Counted from the first letter of the stretch, positions 8,510-17,914 are shown. The stretch is 64,000 nt of DNA from Comamonadaceae bacterium (GCA_027484575.1 JAIXSQ010000015.1:1-64000); one strand, 5' to 3'. Numbers and translations: made by a program. The notes: a model not told the origin generated them from the letters alone.

Positions 8510-9154
8510 TCACCCGCCCCCGGTCCCGTCGCGCCGCGCCTGCGGATGCAGCTCGGCTCCCGCGCCGGCATGGTGCCCGGTCACGGCCACTGGCACGGGC
8601 ACGGGCGCCGGGGCGCGCAGGCCGCCCACGCGGAAGGCATGGACCGGCTCGCGCACGTGGCGCAAGGCCCGGGGCCCCAGGTCCTGCAGCGCGACGCTGC
8701 CCGACAACCGGGTGACCAGGGCGGCGCTCACGACCAGCTCGCCGGCGCGGGCCAGGTCCAGCAGGCGCACGGCCACGTTGACTCCCGCGCCGTACACGTC
8801 GAACTCGTCCTCCACGTAGTCGGCCAGGTGCGCGGCCATGCGCAGCCGCATGCGGTGCGGCTCCGGCACGCCGGGCTGGCCCGTCTCGCACAGGTGCTGC
8901 AACTGCAGCGCGGCGCGCACGGTGCGGTCGGCGTCGGGAAATCGCAGCAGGAAGCCGTCGCCGGTGCTCTTGTGGAAGCGGCCGCCCAGGGTGGGCAGGA
9001 CCTCGCCGAGCGCCTGGACCAGGAAGGCGCGCCAGCGCTGGATGTAGCCGGGCTCGTCCTCTTCCATCAGGCGCACCGACTCCACCACGTCGACCACCAG
9101 GATGGCGCCGTCGCGGTGCGCGAAATTGAAGATGGAATCCGGCCCTCGCTCCAT
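8510..9154 (-). CDS. Class III adenylate/guanylate cyclase domain protein
   Basis: A 214-residue soluble protein that is little more than a class III cyclase catalytic domain. Conserved elements are the first metal Asp in ILVVDVVESV, Lys and Asp in FHKSTGDGFLLRF, and DVYGAGVNVAVRLLDLA with the Asn/Arg pair. It therefore looks catalytically competent, unlike the cyclase domain at 5885. The start is uncertain: ATG at 9154 follows GGGGAGG closely; an ATG at 9185 and a GTG at 9196 are alternatives. It ends 3 bases from the stop of the convergent Crp-family gene. Confidence 0.8.
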   Translation of the reverse strand: MERGPDSIFNFAHRDGAILVVDVVESVRLMEEDEPGYIQRWRAFLVQALGEVLPTLGGRFHKSTGDGFLLRFPDADRTVRAALQLQHLCETGQPGVPEPHRMRLRMAAHLADYVEDEFDVYGAGVNVAVRLLDLARAGELVVSAALVTRLSGSVALQDLGPRALRHVREPVHAFRVGGLRAPAPVPVPVAVTGHHAGAGAELHPQARRDGTGGG

Positions 9155-9211
9155 GTCCTCCCCAGGACCTGCGTGCGCCGGCATTCTCCCGGCCACCTGC
9201 CCGCGTGGCCG

Positions 9212-9237
9212 AAATCCCCAAGCCGTCCCGGGGATTT
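9212..9237 (-). terminator. Hairpin at the hppD stop codon
   Basis: The 8-bp stem AAATCCCC / GGGGATTT with a 10-base loop overlaps the hppD stop codon. There is no T-tract on the minus strand, so it may stabilise the mRNA end rather than terminate. Confidence 0.4.
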
Positions 9238-10375
9238 AGCCGGGCTGGGCGAGCACGCCGCGGCGCATCTGGTCCAGCTCCATGGTCTCGAACAGGGCCT
9301 TGAAGTTGCCCTCGCCGAAGCCCTCGTTGCCCTTGCGCTGGATGAACTCGAAGAAGATCGGCCCCAGCTGGTTCTCGCTGAAGATCTGCAGCAGCAGTTC
9401 CTGTGGCGTGCCGTCCACCAGGATGTTGCGCTGCTGCAGCGCCGCGATGTCCTCCTGCAGCCCCGGGATCCGCCGCGGCAGCAGCTCGTAGTAGGTCTCG
9501 CTGGTGTCCAGCAGCTTCATGCCCGCCAGCTGCAGCGCGTCGACCGTGGCGTACAGGTCGGTGGAGGCCAGCGCGATGTGCTGGATGCCCTCGCCGCGGT
9601 AGCGGTCCAGGTACTCCTGGATCTGGCCGGCCTTCTCGTTGCCTTCCTCGTTGATGGGGATGCGGATCTTCCCGCAGGGGCTGGTCATCGCCTTGCTCTT
9701 GACCCCGGTGGCCTGGCCCTCGATGTCGAAGTAGCGGATCTCGCGGAAGTTGAACAGCCGCTCGTAGAACTCGGCCCACTCGCCCATGCGGCCGCGGTGC
9801 ACGTTGTGCGTCAGGTGGTCGATGGTCGTCAGGCCGTGCCCGGGCGGATCCAGCGCCTCGGCCCCGCCCACGCCGGGCAGCGGCTCGAAGTCCACGTCGT
9901 AGAAGCCGATGTCGCCGATGGAGCCCGGCTGCGCGCCGTTCTTGCCGCGCCAGCGGTCCACCAGGTAGATCAGGCTGTCGCCGATGCCCTTGATCGCAGG
10001 GATGTTCAGCTCGCCCGGGCCGGCCTGGCCGGCGTAGCCCCAGGCGCCCAGCGACACGGCGCGCTCGTAGGCCGCCTTGGCGTCCTGCACGCGGAAGGCG
10101 ATGGCGCAGATGCTGGGGCCGTGCTGGCGCGCGAACCGCTGCGCGAAGGAGTCGGGCTCGGCGTTCAGGATGAAGTTGATCCCGCCCTGGCGGTACAGCA
10201 GCACGTTCTTGTGGCGGTGCCTGGCGATGGCCTGGAAGCCCATGCGCTCGAACAGTGCGCCCATGGCCTGCGGGTCGGGCGCGGCGTACTCGATGAACTC
10301 GAAGCCGTCGGTGCCCATGGGGTTCTCCCAGGCCTGGAAGGTGCGGGTGGCGGCGTCGGGGAGGGCGGCGTTCAT
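9236..10375 (-). CDS. hppD: 4-hydroxyphenylpyruvate dioxygenase
   Basis: A 379-residue non-haem iron dioxygenase that converts 4-hydroxyphenylpyruvate to homogentisate in tyrosine degradation. It has two vicinal-oxygen-chelate halves. The iron ligands are visible in the C-terminal half: His in TIDHLTHNVH, His in GIQHIALAS and Glu in IFFEFIQRKG. The C-terminal FNFREIRYFDIEGQ and GFGEGNFKALFE segments are typical of the bacterial enzyme. It is divergent from an Lrp-family gene with 118 bases between them, the usual arrangement for a local regulator. No other homogentisate gene is in the window. Confidence 0.96.
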   Translation of the reverse strand: MNAALPDAATRTFQAWENPMGTDGFEFIEYAAPDPQAMGALFERMGFQAIARHRHKNVLLYRQGGINFILNAEPDSFAQRFARQHGPSICAIAFRVQDAKAAYERAVSLGAWGYAGQAGPGELNIPAIKGIGDSLIYLVDRWRGKNGAQPGSIGDIGFYDVDFEPLPGVGGAEALDPPGHGLTTIDHLTHNVHRGRMGEWAEFYERLFNFREIRYFDIEGQATGVKSKAMTSPCGKIRIPINEEGNEKAGQIQEYLDRYRGEGIQHIALASTDLYATVDALQLAGMKLLDTSETYYELLPRRIPGLQEDIAALQQRNILVDGTPQELLLQIFSENQLGPIFFEFIQRKGNEGFGEGNFKALFETMELDQMRRGVLAQPG

Positions 10376-10475
10376 GGGTGTCTCCGAGGGTGGGGCGGGA
10401 GGGCCCGCGAAGCACGCACTCTAGGCGCGCCGGCGGTCAGTTTTCCGCCGCTGTGGGGCTGGCGCCCGCGCCCGC

Positions 10476-10492
10476 GCGCAATAAAATTGCGC
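10476..10492. promoter_or_regulatory. Palindromic operator at the Lrp-family start codon
   Basis: GCGCAAT-AAA-ATTGCGC is a perfect 17-bp inverted repeat ending one base before the ATG of the Lrp-family gene, in the hppD/lrp divergent region. Its size and A/T centre fit an Lrp/AsnC operator. Autoregulation by roadblock and control of hppD are inferred. Confidence 0.6.
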
Positions 10493-10493
10493 C

Positions 10494-10976
10494 ATGGCCG
10501 AATCCGAAGCACTCGACAAGCTCGACCGGGGCATCCTGCGTGCGCTGCAGGCCGACGGGCGCGAGACCTACGAGCGCATCGGCGAGCGGGTGGGCCTGTC
10601 GCCCAGCGCCGTGCTGCGCCGGGTCAAGCGGCTGGAAGAAAGCGGCGTGATCGAGCGCTACGTCGCCCTGGTGCGGCCGCAGGCCGTGGGCCTGGGCCTG
10701 ACCGCCTACATCAACGTGCGGCTGGAAAAGCACACCGAACACCACAAGCGCAACCCCATGGACGCGTTCCGGGCCAGCGTGCAGGCCTGGGACGAGGTGG
10801 TCGAATGCGTGGCGCTCACCGGCGAGATGGACTTCCTGCTGCAGGTGCTGGTGCAGGACATGGCCCACTACAGCCGCTTCATCCTCGAGACGCTGCTGCG
10901 CCATCCCAGCGTGCAGGACGTCAAGACCAGCTTCGTGCTCGACCGGATCAAGGGCACCACGGCAGTGCCCCTGTAG
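10494..10976 (+). CDS. Lrp/AsnC family transcriptional regulator
   Basis: A 160-residue regulator with an N-terminal AsnC helix-turn-helix (LDRGILRALQADGRETYERI, then VGLSPSAVLRRVKRLEE) and a C-terminal ligand-binding RAM domain with VVECVALTGEMDFLLQVLV. It is divergent from hppD, so control of tyrosine degradation is likely by position. A perfect palindrome abuts its start codon and no good ribosome-binding site is visible there, which suggests near-leaderless translation or tight autoregulation. Confidence 0.9.
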   Translation: MAESEALDKLDRGILRALQADGRETYERIGERVGLSPSAVLRRVKRLEESGVIERYVALVRPQAVGLGLTAYINVRLEKHTEHHKRNPMDAFRASVQAWDEVVECVALTGEMDFLLQVLVQDMAHYSRFILETLLRHPSVQDVKTSFVLDRIKGTTAVPL

Positions 10977-11105
10977 GGCACTGCCCGATGTGCGAGCGCG
11001 ACAGCGCGCTGCCACGGATCGGGCCACAATGATGCGGTGCAGCATGACGGTGATCGTCGGTCTTTTCCGGCCTTCGCACCGCCCCTGCCGTCCCGAGAAT
11101 CCCGC

Positions 11106-11759
11106 ATGCCTTCCGACCCGTCCAGCCGCCCGCCGGTGCTCGTGCCGATCCGATCGCTCGGTCCCGGCCACCGCGGACGCATCGAGCGCCACCTGCTCGC
11201 GCTGGAGCCGGCCGACCGCTACCTGCGCTTCGGCTACCAGGCCACGGCCGAGCAGATCGGCCATTACGTGGCGGGGCTGGACTTCGAGCACGACGACGTC
11301 TTCGGCATCTACAACCGCAAGCTCGAGCTGATCGCGATGGCGCACCTGGCGTTCTCGCGCGATCCCGAGTCGGCCCAGTGCGCCGAGTTCGGCGTGTCGG
11401 TGCTGGCCAAGGCGCGCGGCCGTGGCTACGGGCAGCGGCTGTTCGACCGCGCCGTGGTGCACGCGCGCAACGAGGGCGTGGACATGCTGTTCATCCACGC
11501 GCTCAGCGAGAACACCGCGATGCTCAGGATCGCCCGCAAGGCCGGCGCGACGCTGGAGCGCTTCGGCAGCGAGACCGAGGCCCACCTGCGGCTGCCGCCC
11601 GCCACGCTCGACAGCCGCGTCAGCGAGCTGGTCGACGAGCAGTTCGCGCAGACCGACTACCGCCTCAAGCAGCAGGCGCGCAGTTTCTGGAGCTTCCTGG
11701 CCGGCGTGCAGGAAACGCGCCAGGGCGTGCGCGCGGCCCGCCACCGCTCGGGCAGCTGA
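11106..11759 (+). CDS. GNAT family N-acetyltransferase
   Basis: A 217-residue protein with a GNAT acetyl-CoA fold. The motif-A region reads FGVSVLAKARGRGYGQRLFD (about residues 95-115), and the later segment LSENTAMLRIARKAGA is the usual motif-B helix. The C-terminal 50 residues are an extra helical tail with many Gln/Arg. I chose the internal ATG at MPSDPSS because the 23 upstream residues are low-complexity. The substrate is unknown. Confidence 0.8.
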   Translation: MPSDPSSRPPVLVPIRSLGPGHRGRIERHLLALEPADRYLRFGYQATAEQIGHYVAGLDFEHDDVFGIYNRKLELIAMAHLAFSRDPESAQCAEFGVSVLAKARGRGYGQRLFDRAVVHARNEGVDMLFIHALSENTAMLRIARKAGATLERFGSETEAHLRLPPATLDSRVSELVDEQFAQTDYRLKQQARSFWSFLAGVQETRQGVRAARHRSGS

Positions 11760-11852
11760 GCGCCCGCCGGGCCCGCGCGCGGGTGCCCGGCCGACCCGGG
11801 CGTGTCATGCCTTTGGGCTATCCTTGCGCTCCCCCAACCACCGCACGCCTCC

Positions 11853-12734
11853 GTGTCCGATCCCCACCCAGCGCGGCCTGCAGACAAGGAAGACCGCCGC
11901 ACGTTCCTGCAGAAGGTCGCCGAGTTCATCCACCCCGGGCCCGACTCGCGCGCCGAGCTGATCGAGACCCTCTCCGACGCCGAAGACAACCAGATCATCG
12001 ACGCCGAGTCGCGCGTGATGCTCGAGGGCGTGATCAAGATGGCCGACCTCACGGCCGGCGACGTGATGGTGGCGGCGCCGCGGATGGACATGGTCAACAT
12101 CGACGCGCCGTACGACGACATCCTGCACCTGGTCATCGACACGGCGCACTCGCGCTTCCCCGTCTTCGAGGGCGACCGCGAGAACATCATCGGCATCCTG
12201 CTGGCCAAGGACCTGCTCAAGCTGCAGCGTGCCCCCGAGCTGAACCTGCGCGCGCTGCTGCGGCCGGCCGTGTTCGTGCCCGAGAGCAAGGGCCTGAACG
12301 ACCTGCTGCGCGAGTTCCGCGGCAACCGCAACCACCTGGCGGTGGTGATCGACGAATTCGGCCGCACGGCCGGCCTGATCACCATCGAGGACGTGCTCGA
12401 GCAGATCGTCGGCGAGATCGAGGACGAGTTCGACATCGGCGAGGAAGAGGGCGACATCTACGCCCTGGCCGACCGCACCTGGCGCGTCAGCGGCGACACC
12501 GCCGTCGACCGCGTCGAGGAAGCCTTCGGCGTGCAGCTGGCGCCGGCCGCGGCCGACGACGAGCACCGCTTCGAGACCATCGGCGGCCTGATCGCCCACG
12601 CCATGGGCCACGTGCCCAAGCGCGGCGAGCACCTGCAGATGGCGGGGCTGGACTTCGTCGTGCTGCACACCAAGGGCGGCGCGGTGCGCTGGTTCAAGGT
12701 GGCGCCCGCCAACGCCGACGACGGCACCGGGTGA
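11853..12734 (+). CDS. corC: CorC/HlyC-family CBS-domain protein
   Basis: A 293-residue cytosolic protein with two CBS domains (about residues 65-185; VMVAAPRMDMVNIDAP, SRFPVFEGDRENIIGIL) and a C-terminal CorC_HlyC domain (about 200-285; TWRVSGDTAVDRV). Family members are linked to magnesium/cobalt efflux and membrane integrity. The N-terminus reads VSDPHPARPADKEDRRTFLQ; the GTG at 11853 is preferred to an upstream ATG because the family begins there. Its stop overlaps the lnt start (GTGA), the common corC-lnt pair of proteobacteria. Confidence 0.9.
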   Translation: MSDPHPARPADKEDRRTFLQKVAEFIHPGPDSRAELIETLSDAEDNQIIDAESRVMLEGVIKMADLTAGDVMVAAPRMDMVNIDAPYDDILHLVIDTAHSRFPVFEGDRENIIGILLAKDLLKLQRAPELNLRALLRPAVFVPESKGLNDLLREFRGNRNHLAVVIDEFGRTAGLITIEDVLEQIVGEIEDEFDIGEEEGDIYALADRTWRVSGDTAVDRVEEAFGVQLAPAAADDEHRFETIGGLIAHAMGHVPKRGEHLQMAGLDFVVLHTKGGAVRWFKVAPANADDGTG

Positions 12735-14278
12735 GCGCGCAGCACCGCTCGCCGCAGCGCCTGCTGCCCGCCACGCTGCTGGCCGTGCTCGCGGGCCTGG
12801 CCCAGGCCGCCTCCATCGCCCTGCCCGGCAGCGGCCGCCCGCTGTGGTGGCTGCAGCTGGCCTCGCTGGCCGTGCTGGCCTGGCTGGTCGCCCGTGCGCC
12901 CGGATGGCGCCGCGCGGCCGGCCTGGGCTGGGCCGGCGCCACCGCCTGGCTGGCCGGTACCTGGTGGTGGCTGTTCATCTCCATGCACGTGTACGGCGGC
13001 CTGCCGTCGCCGCTGGCCGCACTGGCCGTGCTGGCGCTGGCGGCCTTCCTGGGCGGCTACTACGCGCTGGCCTGCGGCGCCTGGCGCGCGCTCGCCCCCG
13101 GCCGCATCGCCGGGCCGTTCGCCTTCGCGGCCCTGTGGCTGCTGGCCGAACTGCTGCGCGGCACCTGGTTCACCGGGTTCCCCTGGGGTGCGGGCGGCTA
13201 CGCGCATCTGGACGGCCCGCTGCAGGCGCTGGCGCCCTGGGTGGGTGTCTACGGCATCGGTGCCGTCGCCGCGCTGCTGGCCGCCGCGCTGGCGGGGGCG
13301 GCCGCGCCGCCGCGCGGGGCAGGGCGCGCGCTGGTCGCGCCGGTGGCCGGGCTGGCCGTCGTGGCCGCCGCCGCCCTGGCGCCGGCGCCCGGCGGCGCAC
13401 CGCATGGTCAGCCGCTGGCGCTCACGCTCCTGCAGGGCAACATCCCGCAGGACGAGAAGTTCGACAACCGCGCCGGCGTGCCGGTGGCACTCGACTGGTA
13501 CCTGTCCCAGCTGGTGGCGGCGCGCACCCCGCTGGTGGTCGCCCCCGAGACCGCGATCCCGCTGCTGCCGCAGCAGCTGCCCGACGACTGGTTTCGCACC
13601 CTGGCCGACCAGTTCGGCAGCGGGCAGCGCGCCGCCCTGGTGGGCATGCCGCTGGGCAGCTTCGCCGAGGGCTACACCAACTCGGTCGTGGGGCTGGCGC
13701 CGGGGCAGCCGGCCTACCGCTTCGACAAGCACCACCTGGTGCCCTTCGGCGAGTTCATCCCGCCGCTGTTCCGCTGGTTCACCGACCTGCTGCAGATCCC
13801 GCTGGGCGACTTCAACCGCGGCGCGGTGGGCCAGCCCTCGTTCGCCTGGGCCGGCCAGCGCTTCGCGCCCAACGTCTGCTACGAGGACCTGTTCGGCGAG
13901 GAGCTGGCCGCGCGCTTCGCCGATCCCACGGCCGCACCCACGGTGTTCGTCAACGTCAGCAACATCGGCTGGTTCGGCGACACGGTGGCGATCGACCAGC
14001 ACCTGGCCATCAGCCGCATGCGGGCGCTGGAGTTCGACCGCCCCGTGGTGCGCGCGACCAACACCGGGGCCACGGCCATCGTCGACCACCGGGGCCGGGT
14101 GACGCACCTGCTGGCACGCCACACCCGCGGCGTGCTGGTCGGCGAGGTCCAGGGCCGCAGCGGCCTGACCCCGTTCGCGCGCTGGTCGGCCCGCTGGGGC
14201 CTGCTGCCGCTGTGGGCGATCGGCGTGGCGCCGCTGCTGGCGCTGCTGGCGCGGCGGTGGCGGAGGGTGGGCCCGTAA
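12731..14278 (+). CDS. lnt: Apolipoprotein N-acyltransferase
   Basis: A 515-residue inner-membrane enzyme that adds the third acyl chain to lipoproteins. About six hydrophobic segments fill residues 10-210, followed by a periplasmic nitrilase-type domain. The Glu-Lys-Cys triad is visible as Glu in VVAPETAIPLLP, Lys in FDKHHLVPFGEF and Cys in NVCYEDLFG. The WGAGGYAHLDGPLQALAPWVGVYG segment region is typical of the family. The GTG start overlaps the corC stop. glyQ follows after 12 bases, so this is part of one long operon. Confidence 0.94.
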   Translation: MSAQHRSPQRLLPATLLAVLAGLAQAASIALPGSGRPLWWLQLASLAVLAWLVARAPGWRRAAGLGWAGATAWLAGTWWWLFISMHVYGGLPSPLAALAVLALAAFLGGYYALACGAWRALAPGRIAGPFAFAALWLLAELLRGTWFTGFPWGAGGYAHLDGPLQALAPWVGVYGIGAVAALLAAALAGAAAPPRGAGRALVAPVAGLAVVAAAALAPAPGGAPHGQPLALTLLQGNIPQDEKFDNRAGVPVALDWYLSQLVAARTPLVVAPETAIPLLPQQLPDDWFRTLADQFGSGQRAALVGMPLGSFAEGYTNSVVGLAPGQPAYRFDKHHLVPFGEFIPPLFRWFTDLLQIPLGDFNRGAVGQPSFAWAGQRFAPNVCYEDLFGEELAARFADPTAAPTVFVNVSNIGWFGDTVAIDQHLAISRMRALEFDRPVVRATNTGATAIVDHRGRVTHLLARHTRGVLVGEVQGRSGLTPFARWSARWGLLPLWAIGVAPLLALLARRWRRVGP

Positions 14279-14290
14279 AATCGCGGCCCC

Positions 14291-15196
14291 ATGCTCACCT
14301 TCCAGCAAATCATCCTGAAGCTGCAGTCCTACTGGGATGCCCAGGGCTGCGCGCTTCTGCAGCCATACGACATGGAAGTCGGTGCGGGCACCTCGCACAC
14401 CGCCACCTTCCTGCGCGCCATCGGCCCCGAGCCCTGGAAGGCCGCCTACGTGCAGCCCAGCCGCCGCCCCAAGGACGGCCGCTACGGCGACAACCCCAAC
14501 CGCCTGCAGCACTACTACCAGTACCAGGTGGTGCTCAAGCCGGCCCCCGCCAACATCCTGGAGCTGTACCTCGGCTCCCTCGAAGCCCTGGGCTTCGACC
14601 TGAAGAAGAACGACATCCGCTTCGTCGAGGACGACTGGGAGAACCCCACGCTGGGCGCCTGGGGCCTGGGCTGGGAGGTCTGGCTCAACGGGATGGAGGT
14701 GACGCAGTTCACCTACTTCCAGCAGGTCGGCGGCATCGACTGCAAGCCCATCACCGGCGAGATCACCTACGGCCTGGAGCGCCTGGCCATGTACCTGCAG
14801 GGCGTGGACAACGTCTACGACCTGACCTGGACCGAGGGCCTGAGCTACGGGGACGTGTACCTGCAGAACGAGAAGGAACAGTCGGCCTACAACTTCGAGC
14901 ACAGCGACGCCGAGTTCCTGTTCACCGCGTTCGGCGCGCACGAGAAGCAGGCCAGGCACCTGATGGAGCAGCAGCTGGCGCTGCCCGCCTACGAGCAGGT
15001 GCTCAAGGCCGCCCACACCTTCAACCTGCTGGACGCGCGCGGCGCGATCAGCGTCACCGAGCGCGCCGCTTACATCGGCCGCATCCGCAACCTGGCCCGC
15101 GCCGTCGCGCAGGCCTATCTCGAGAGCCGTGAACGCCTGGGCTTCCCGATGGCGCCGCCCGAGTGGGTGGCGCAACTGGCGAAGAAGGCGGCCTGA
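14291..15196 (+). CDS. glyQ: Glycine-tRNA ligase alpha subunit
   Basis: A 301-residue alpha subunit of the bacterial alpha2-beta2 glycyl-tRNA synthetase, carrying the class II catalytic core. The start [15 protein letters not shown] and segments [32 protein letters not shown] and [16 protein letters not shown] are close to family consensus. It lies between lnt and glyS (2-base gap), a widespread betaproteobacterial order. Confidence 0.97.
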   Translation: MLTFQQIILKLQSYWDAQGCALLQPYDMEVGAGTSHTATFLRAIGPEPWKAAYVQPSRRPKDGRYGDNPNRLQHYYQYQVVLKPAPANILELYLGSLEALGFDLKKNDIRFVEDDWENPTLGAWGLGWEVWLNGMEVTQFTYFQQVGGIDCKPITGEITYGLERLAMYLQGVDNVYDLTWTEGLSYGDVYLQNEKEQSAYNFEHSDAEFLFTAFGAHEKQARHLMEQQLALPAYEQVLKAAHTFNLLDARGAISVTERAAYIGRIRNLARAVAQAYLESRERLGFPMAPPEWVAQLAKKAA

Positions 15197-15198
15197 GC

Positions 15199-17310
15199 AT
15201 GAGCGACACGAAGAACCTGCTGGTCGAGCTGTTCGTCGAGGAACTGCCGCCCAAGGCGCTGAAGAAGCTGGGGCAGTCCTTCGGCACCACGCTGCTGGAG
15301 CAGCTGCGGGCCCTGGGGCTGGCCACGGCCGCCTCGGGCCTGACCACCTACGCCTCGCCGCGGCGGCTGGCCGCGCACGTCAGCGCGGTGGCCGCCAAGG
15401 CCGCCGACACCGCGGTCTCGCAGAAGCTGATGCCCGTCAGCGTGGGCCTGACGGCCGACGGCCAGCCCACGCCGGCGCTGCTCAAGAAGCTGCAGGCCCT
15501 GGGCGCCGACGCCTCCGCGGTGGCCGGTCTCAAGCGCGCCATGGATGGCAAGGCCGAGGCCCTGTTCCACGAGAGCACCGCTGCCGGCGCCACGCTGGCC
15601 GAGGGCCTGCAGAAGGCGCTGGCCGAGGCCCTGGCCCGCCTGCCCATCCCCAAGGTCATGACCTACCAGCTGGCCGACGGCTGGACCGACGTGAAGTTCG
15701 TGCGCCCGGCGCACGGGCTGGTGGCGCTGCACGGCAGCGAGGTCGTGCCGCTCGAGGCGCTGGGCCTGCGCGCCGGCCGCACCACGCAGGGCCACCGCTT
15801 CGAGGCCGCCCAGCCCACCGCCACCATCCCCGACGCCGATGCCTACGCCGAGGTGCTCGCGCGCGAGGGCGCGGTGATCGCCGGCTTCGAGGACCGCCGC
15901 GCCGAGATCGTGCGCCAGCTGCAGGCCGCCGCCGCGCAGGTGGGGCAGGGCGCGCGCCCGATCGAGGACGAGGCGCTGCTGGACGAGGTCACCGCGCTGG
16001 TGGAGCGGCCCAACGTGCTGGTGTGCCAGTTCGAGCCGCAGTTCCTCGAGGTGCCGCAGGAATGCCTCATCCTGACGATGAAGGCGAACCAGAAGTACTT
16101 CCCGCTGCTCGACGCGCAGGGACGGCTGACCAACCGCTTCCTGGTCGTCAGCAACATCCGGCCGCAGGATCCCTCGGCCGTGGTCGGCGGCAACGAGCGC
16201 GTGGTGCGCCCGCGCCTGGCCGACGCCAAGTTCTTCTTCGACCAGGACCGCAAGCGCACGCTGGCCTCGCGCGTGCCCGGCCTGGCCAAGGTGGTCTACC
16301 ACAACAAGCTGGGCACCCAGGGCGAGCGCGTCGAGCGCGTGCGCCAGCTGGCCCAGGTGGTCGGCGCGCAGATCGGTGGCGACGCGCTGGCGCACCAGGC
16401 CGCCGAGGCCGCCCAGCTGGCCAAGGCCGACCTGCTGACCGACATGGTGGGCGAGTTCCCCGAGCTGCAGGGCACCATGGGCCGCTACTACGCCCAGGCC
16501 GACGGCCTGCCGCAGGCCATCGCCGACGCGGTCGAGGACCACTACAAGCCGCGCTTCGCGGGTGACGCGCTGCCCCGCGGCGACGTCGGCCTGGCGGTCG
16601 CGCTGGCCGACAAGCTCGAGACCCTGGCCGGCCTGTTCTCCATCGGCCAGCTGCCCACCGGCGACAAGGACCCGTTCGCGCTGCGCCGCCATGCGCTGGG
16701 CGTGCTGCGCATGCTGGTCGAGCGCGACCTGCCGCTGGGGCTCGACCAGCTGATCGCGCAGGCGATGGCCCTGTTCCCGCAGGCCGATGCGAAGACGCCG
16801 GCGCTGCTGGCCGAGTTCTTCATGGACCGGCTGGCCGGCCTGCTGCGCGAGCAGGGCGCCACCGCGCAGGAGGTCGACGCCGTGCTCGCGCTGCGGCCGC
16901 AGCGCCTGGGCGACGTGGCCAAGCGGCTGCAGGCGGTGCGTGCCTTCGCGGCGCTGCCCGAGGCCCCGGCCCTGGCCGCCGCGAACAAGCGCATCGGCAA
17001 CATCCTGAAGAAGGCCGACGGTGCGGTGGATCCGCATGTCAGCGAGGTGCTGCTGCGCGAGCCGGCCGAGCAGGCGCTGTACGCCGCGATGCGACAGGTG
17101 GCGCCGGAGGCCGCCGCGCAGTTCGATGCCGGCGACTACACCGCGTCGCTGCGCACCCTGGCCGCGCTGCGCACGCCGGTCGACGCCTTCTTCGACGGCG
17201 TGATGGTCAATGCCGAGCAGCTGGACCTGCGCCTGAACCGGCTGGGCCTGCTGGCCACGCTGCACCAGGCGATGAACCGCGTGGCCGACCTCTCGCGCCT
17301 GGCCCAATGA
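15199..17310 (+). CDS. glyS: Glycine-tRNA ligase beta subunit
   Basis: A 703-residue beta subunit that recognises tRNA-Gly. It begins LLVELFVEELPPKAL, the standard family start, and holds TMKANQKYFPL, LADAKFFFDQDRK and the HD-like region with GRYYAQADGLP. The C-terminal anticodon-binding region reads FFDGVMVNAE. It is directly behind glyQ and before gmhB; length is normal. Confidence 0.97.
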   Translation: MSDTKNLLVELFVEELPPKALKKLGQSFGTTLLEQLRALGLATAASGLTTYASPRRLAAHVSAVAAKAADTAVSQKLMPVSVGLTADGQPTPALLKKLQALGADASAVAGLKRAMDGKAEALFHESTAAGATLAEGLQKALAEALARLPIPKVMTYQLADGWTDVKFVRPAHGLVALHGSEVVPLEALGLRAGRTTQGHRFEAAQPTATIPDADAYAEVLAREGAVIAGFEDRRAEIVRQLQAAAAQVGQGARPIEDEALLDEVTALVERPNVLVCQFEPQFLEVPQECLILTMKANQKYFPLLDAQGRLTNRFLVVSNIRPQDPSAVVGGNERVVRPRLADAKFFFDQDRKRTLASRVPGLAKVVYHNKLGTQGERVERVRQLAQVVGAQIGGDALAHQAAEAAQLAKADLLTDMVGEFPELQGTMGRYYAQADGLPQAIADAVEDHYKPRFAGDALPRGDVGLAVALADKLETLAGLFSIGQLPTGDKDPFALRRHALGVLRMLVERDLPLGLDQLIAQAMALFPQADAKTPALLAEFFMDRLAGLLREQGATAQEVDAVLALRPQRLGDVAKRLQAVRAFAALPEAPALAAANKRIGNILKKADGAVDPHVSEVLLREPAEQALYAAMRQVAPEAAAQFDAGDYTASLRTLAALRTPVDAFFDGVMVNAEQLDLRLNRLGLLATLHQAMNRVADLSRLAQ

Positions 17311-17329
17311 CCCGCCCGGGCCGCCCCGC

Positions 17330-17914
17330 ATGAAGCTCGTCATCCTCGACCGCGACGGCACCATCAATGCCGACAGCGACGAATTCATCAAGTCGCCGCA
17401 GGAGTGGCAGCCGCTGCCCGGCGCGCTCGAGGCCATCGCGCGCCTGAACCATGCCGGCTGGCACGTCGCGATCGCGTCCAACCAGTCGGGCCTGGGCCGT
17501 GGCCTGTTCGACGTGGCCTCGCTCAACGCCATGCACGCCAAGATGCACAAGCTGCTGGCCGCGCACGGCGGCCGCATCGACGCGATCTTCTACTGCCCGC
17601 ACAGCGCCGACGAGAACTGCAGCTGCCGCAAGCCGGCCCCCGGCCTGTTCGAGCAGATCGGCGAGCGCTTCGGGGTCGAGCTGGCCGGCGTGCCCGTGGT
17701 GGGCGACAGCCTGCGCGACCTGCAGGCCGGCGTGGCGGTGGGCTGCGAGCCGCACTTCGTGCTCACCGGCAAGGGGGCCGCGTACCGCGGCCGCGCCCTG
17801 CCCGGGACCTTCCCGCCGGCCACCCGGGTCCACGAGGACCTGGCCGCCTTCGCCGAGTGGCTGGTGCAGCGCGGCAGCGCGCCGCGTCCCGCGGCCGCGG
17901 AGGCCGCGCGGTGA
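17330..17914 (+). CDS. gmhB: D-glycero-beta-D-manno-heptose-1,7-bisphosphate 7-phosphatase
   Basis: A 194-residue HAD phosphatase of ADP-heptose synthesis for LPS inner core. The nucleophile motif LDRDGTINADSDEFIKSP is at the N-terminus, SNQSGLGRG follows near residue 45, the zinc-binding loop CPHSADENCSCRKPAPG lies near residues 85-105, and VVGDSLRDLQAG comes late. Its stop overlaps the start of the acyltransferase gene (GTGA), so the two are coupled. Confidence 0.94.
   Translation: MKLVILDRDGTINADSDEFIKSPQEWQPLPGALEAIARLNHAGWHVAIASNQSGLGRGLFDVASLNAMHAKMHKLLAAHGGRIDAIFYCPHSADENCSCRKPAPGLFEQIGERFGVELAGVPVVGDSLRDLQAGVAVGCEPHFVLTGKGAAYRGRALPGTFPPATRVHEDLAAFAEWLVQRGSAPRPAAAEAAR

Noticed and set aside
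12458..15175. 905-residue minus-strand open frame across lnt and glyQ
   Set aside because: Shadow of the coding strand; composition is typical of antisense GC-rich frames, and the plus strand carries well-defined families.
15115..17577. 820-residue minus-strand frame over glyS
   Set aside because: Antisense shadow; no recognisable domain.
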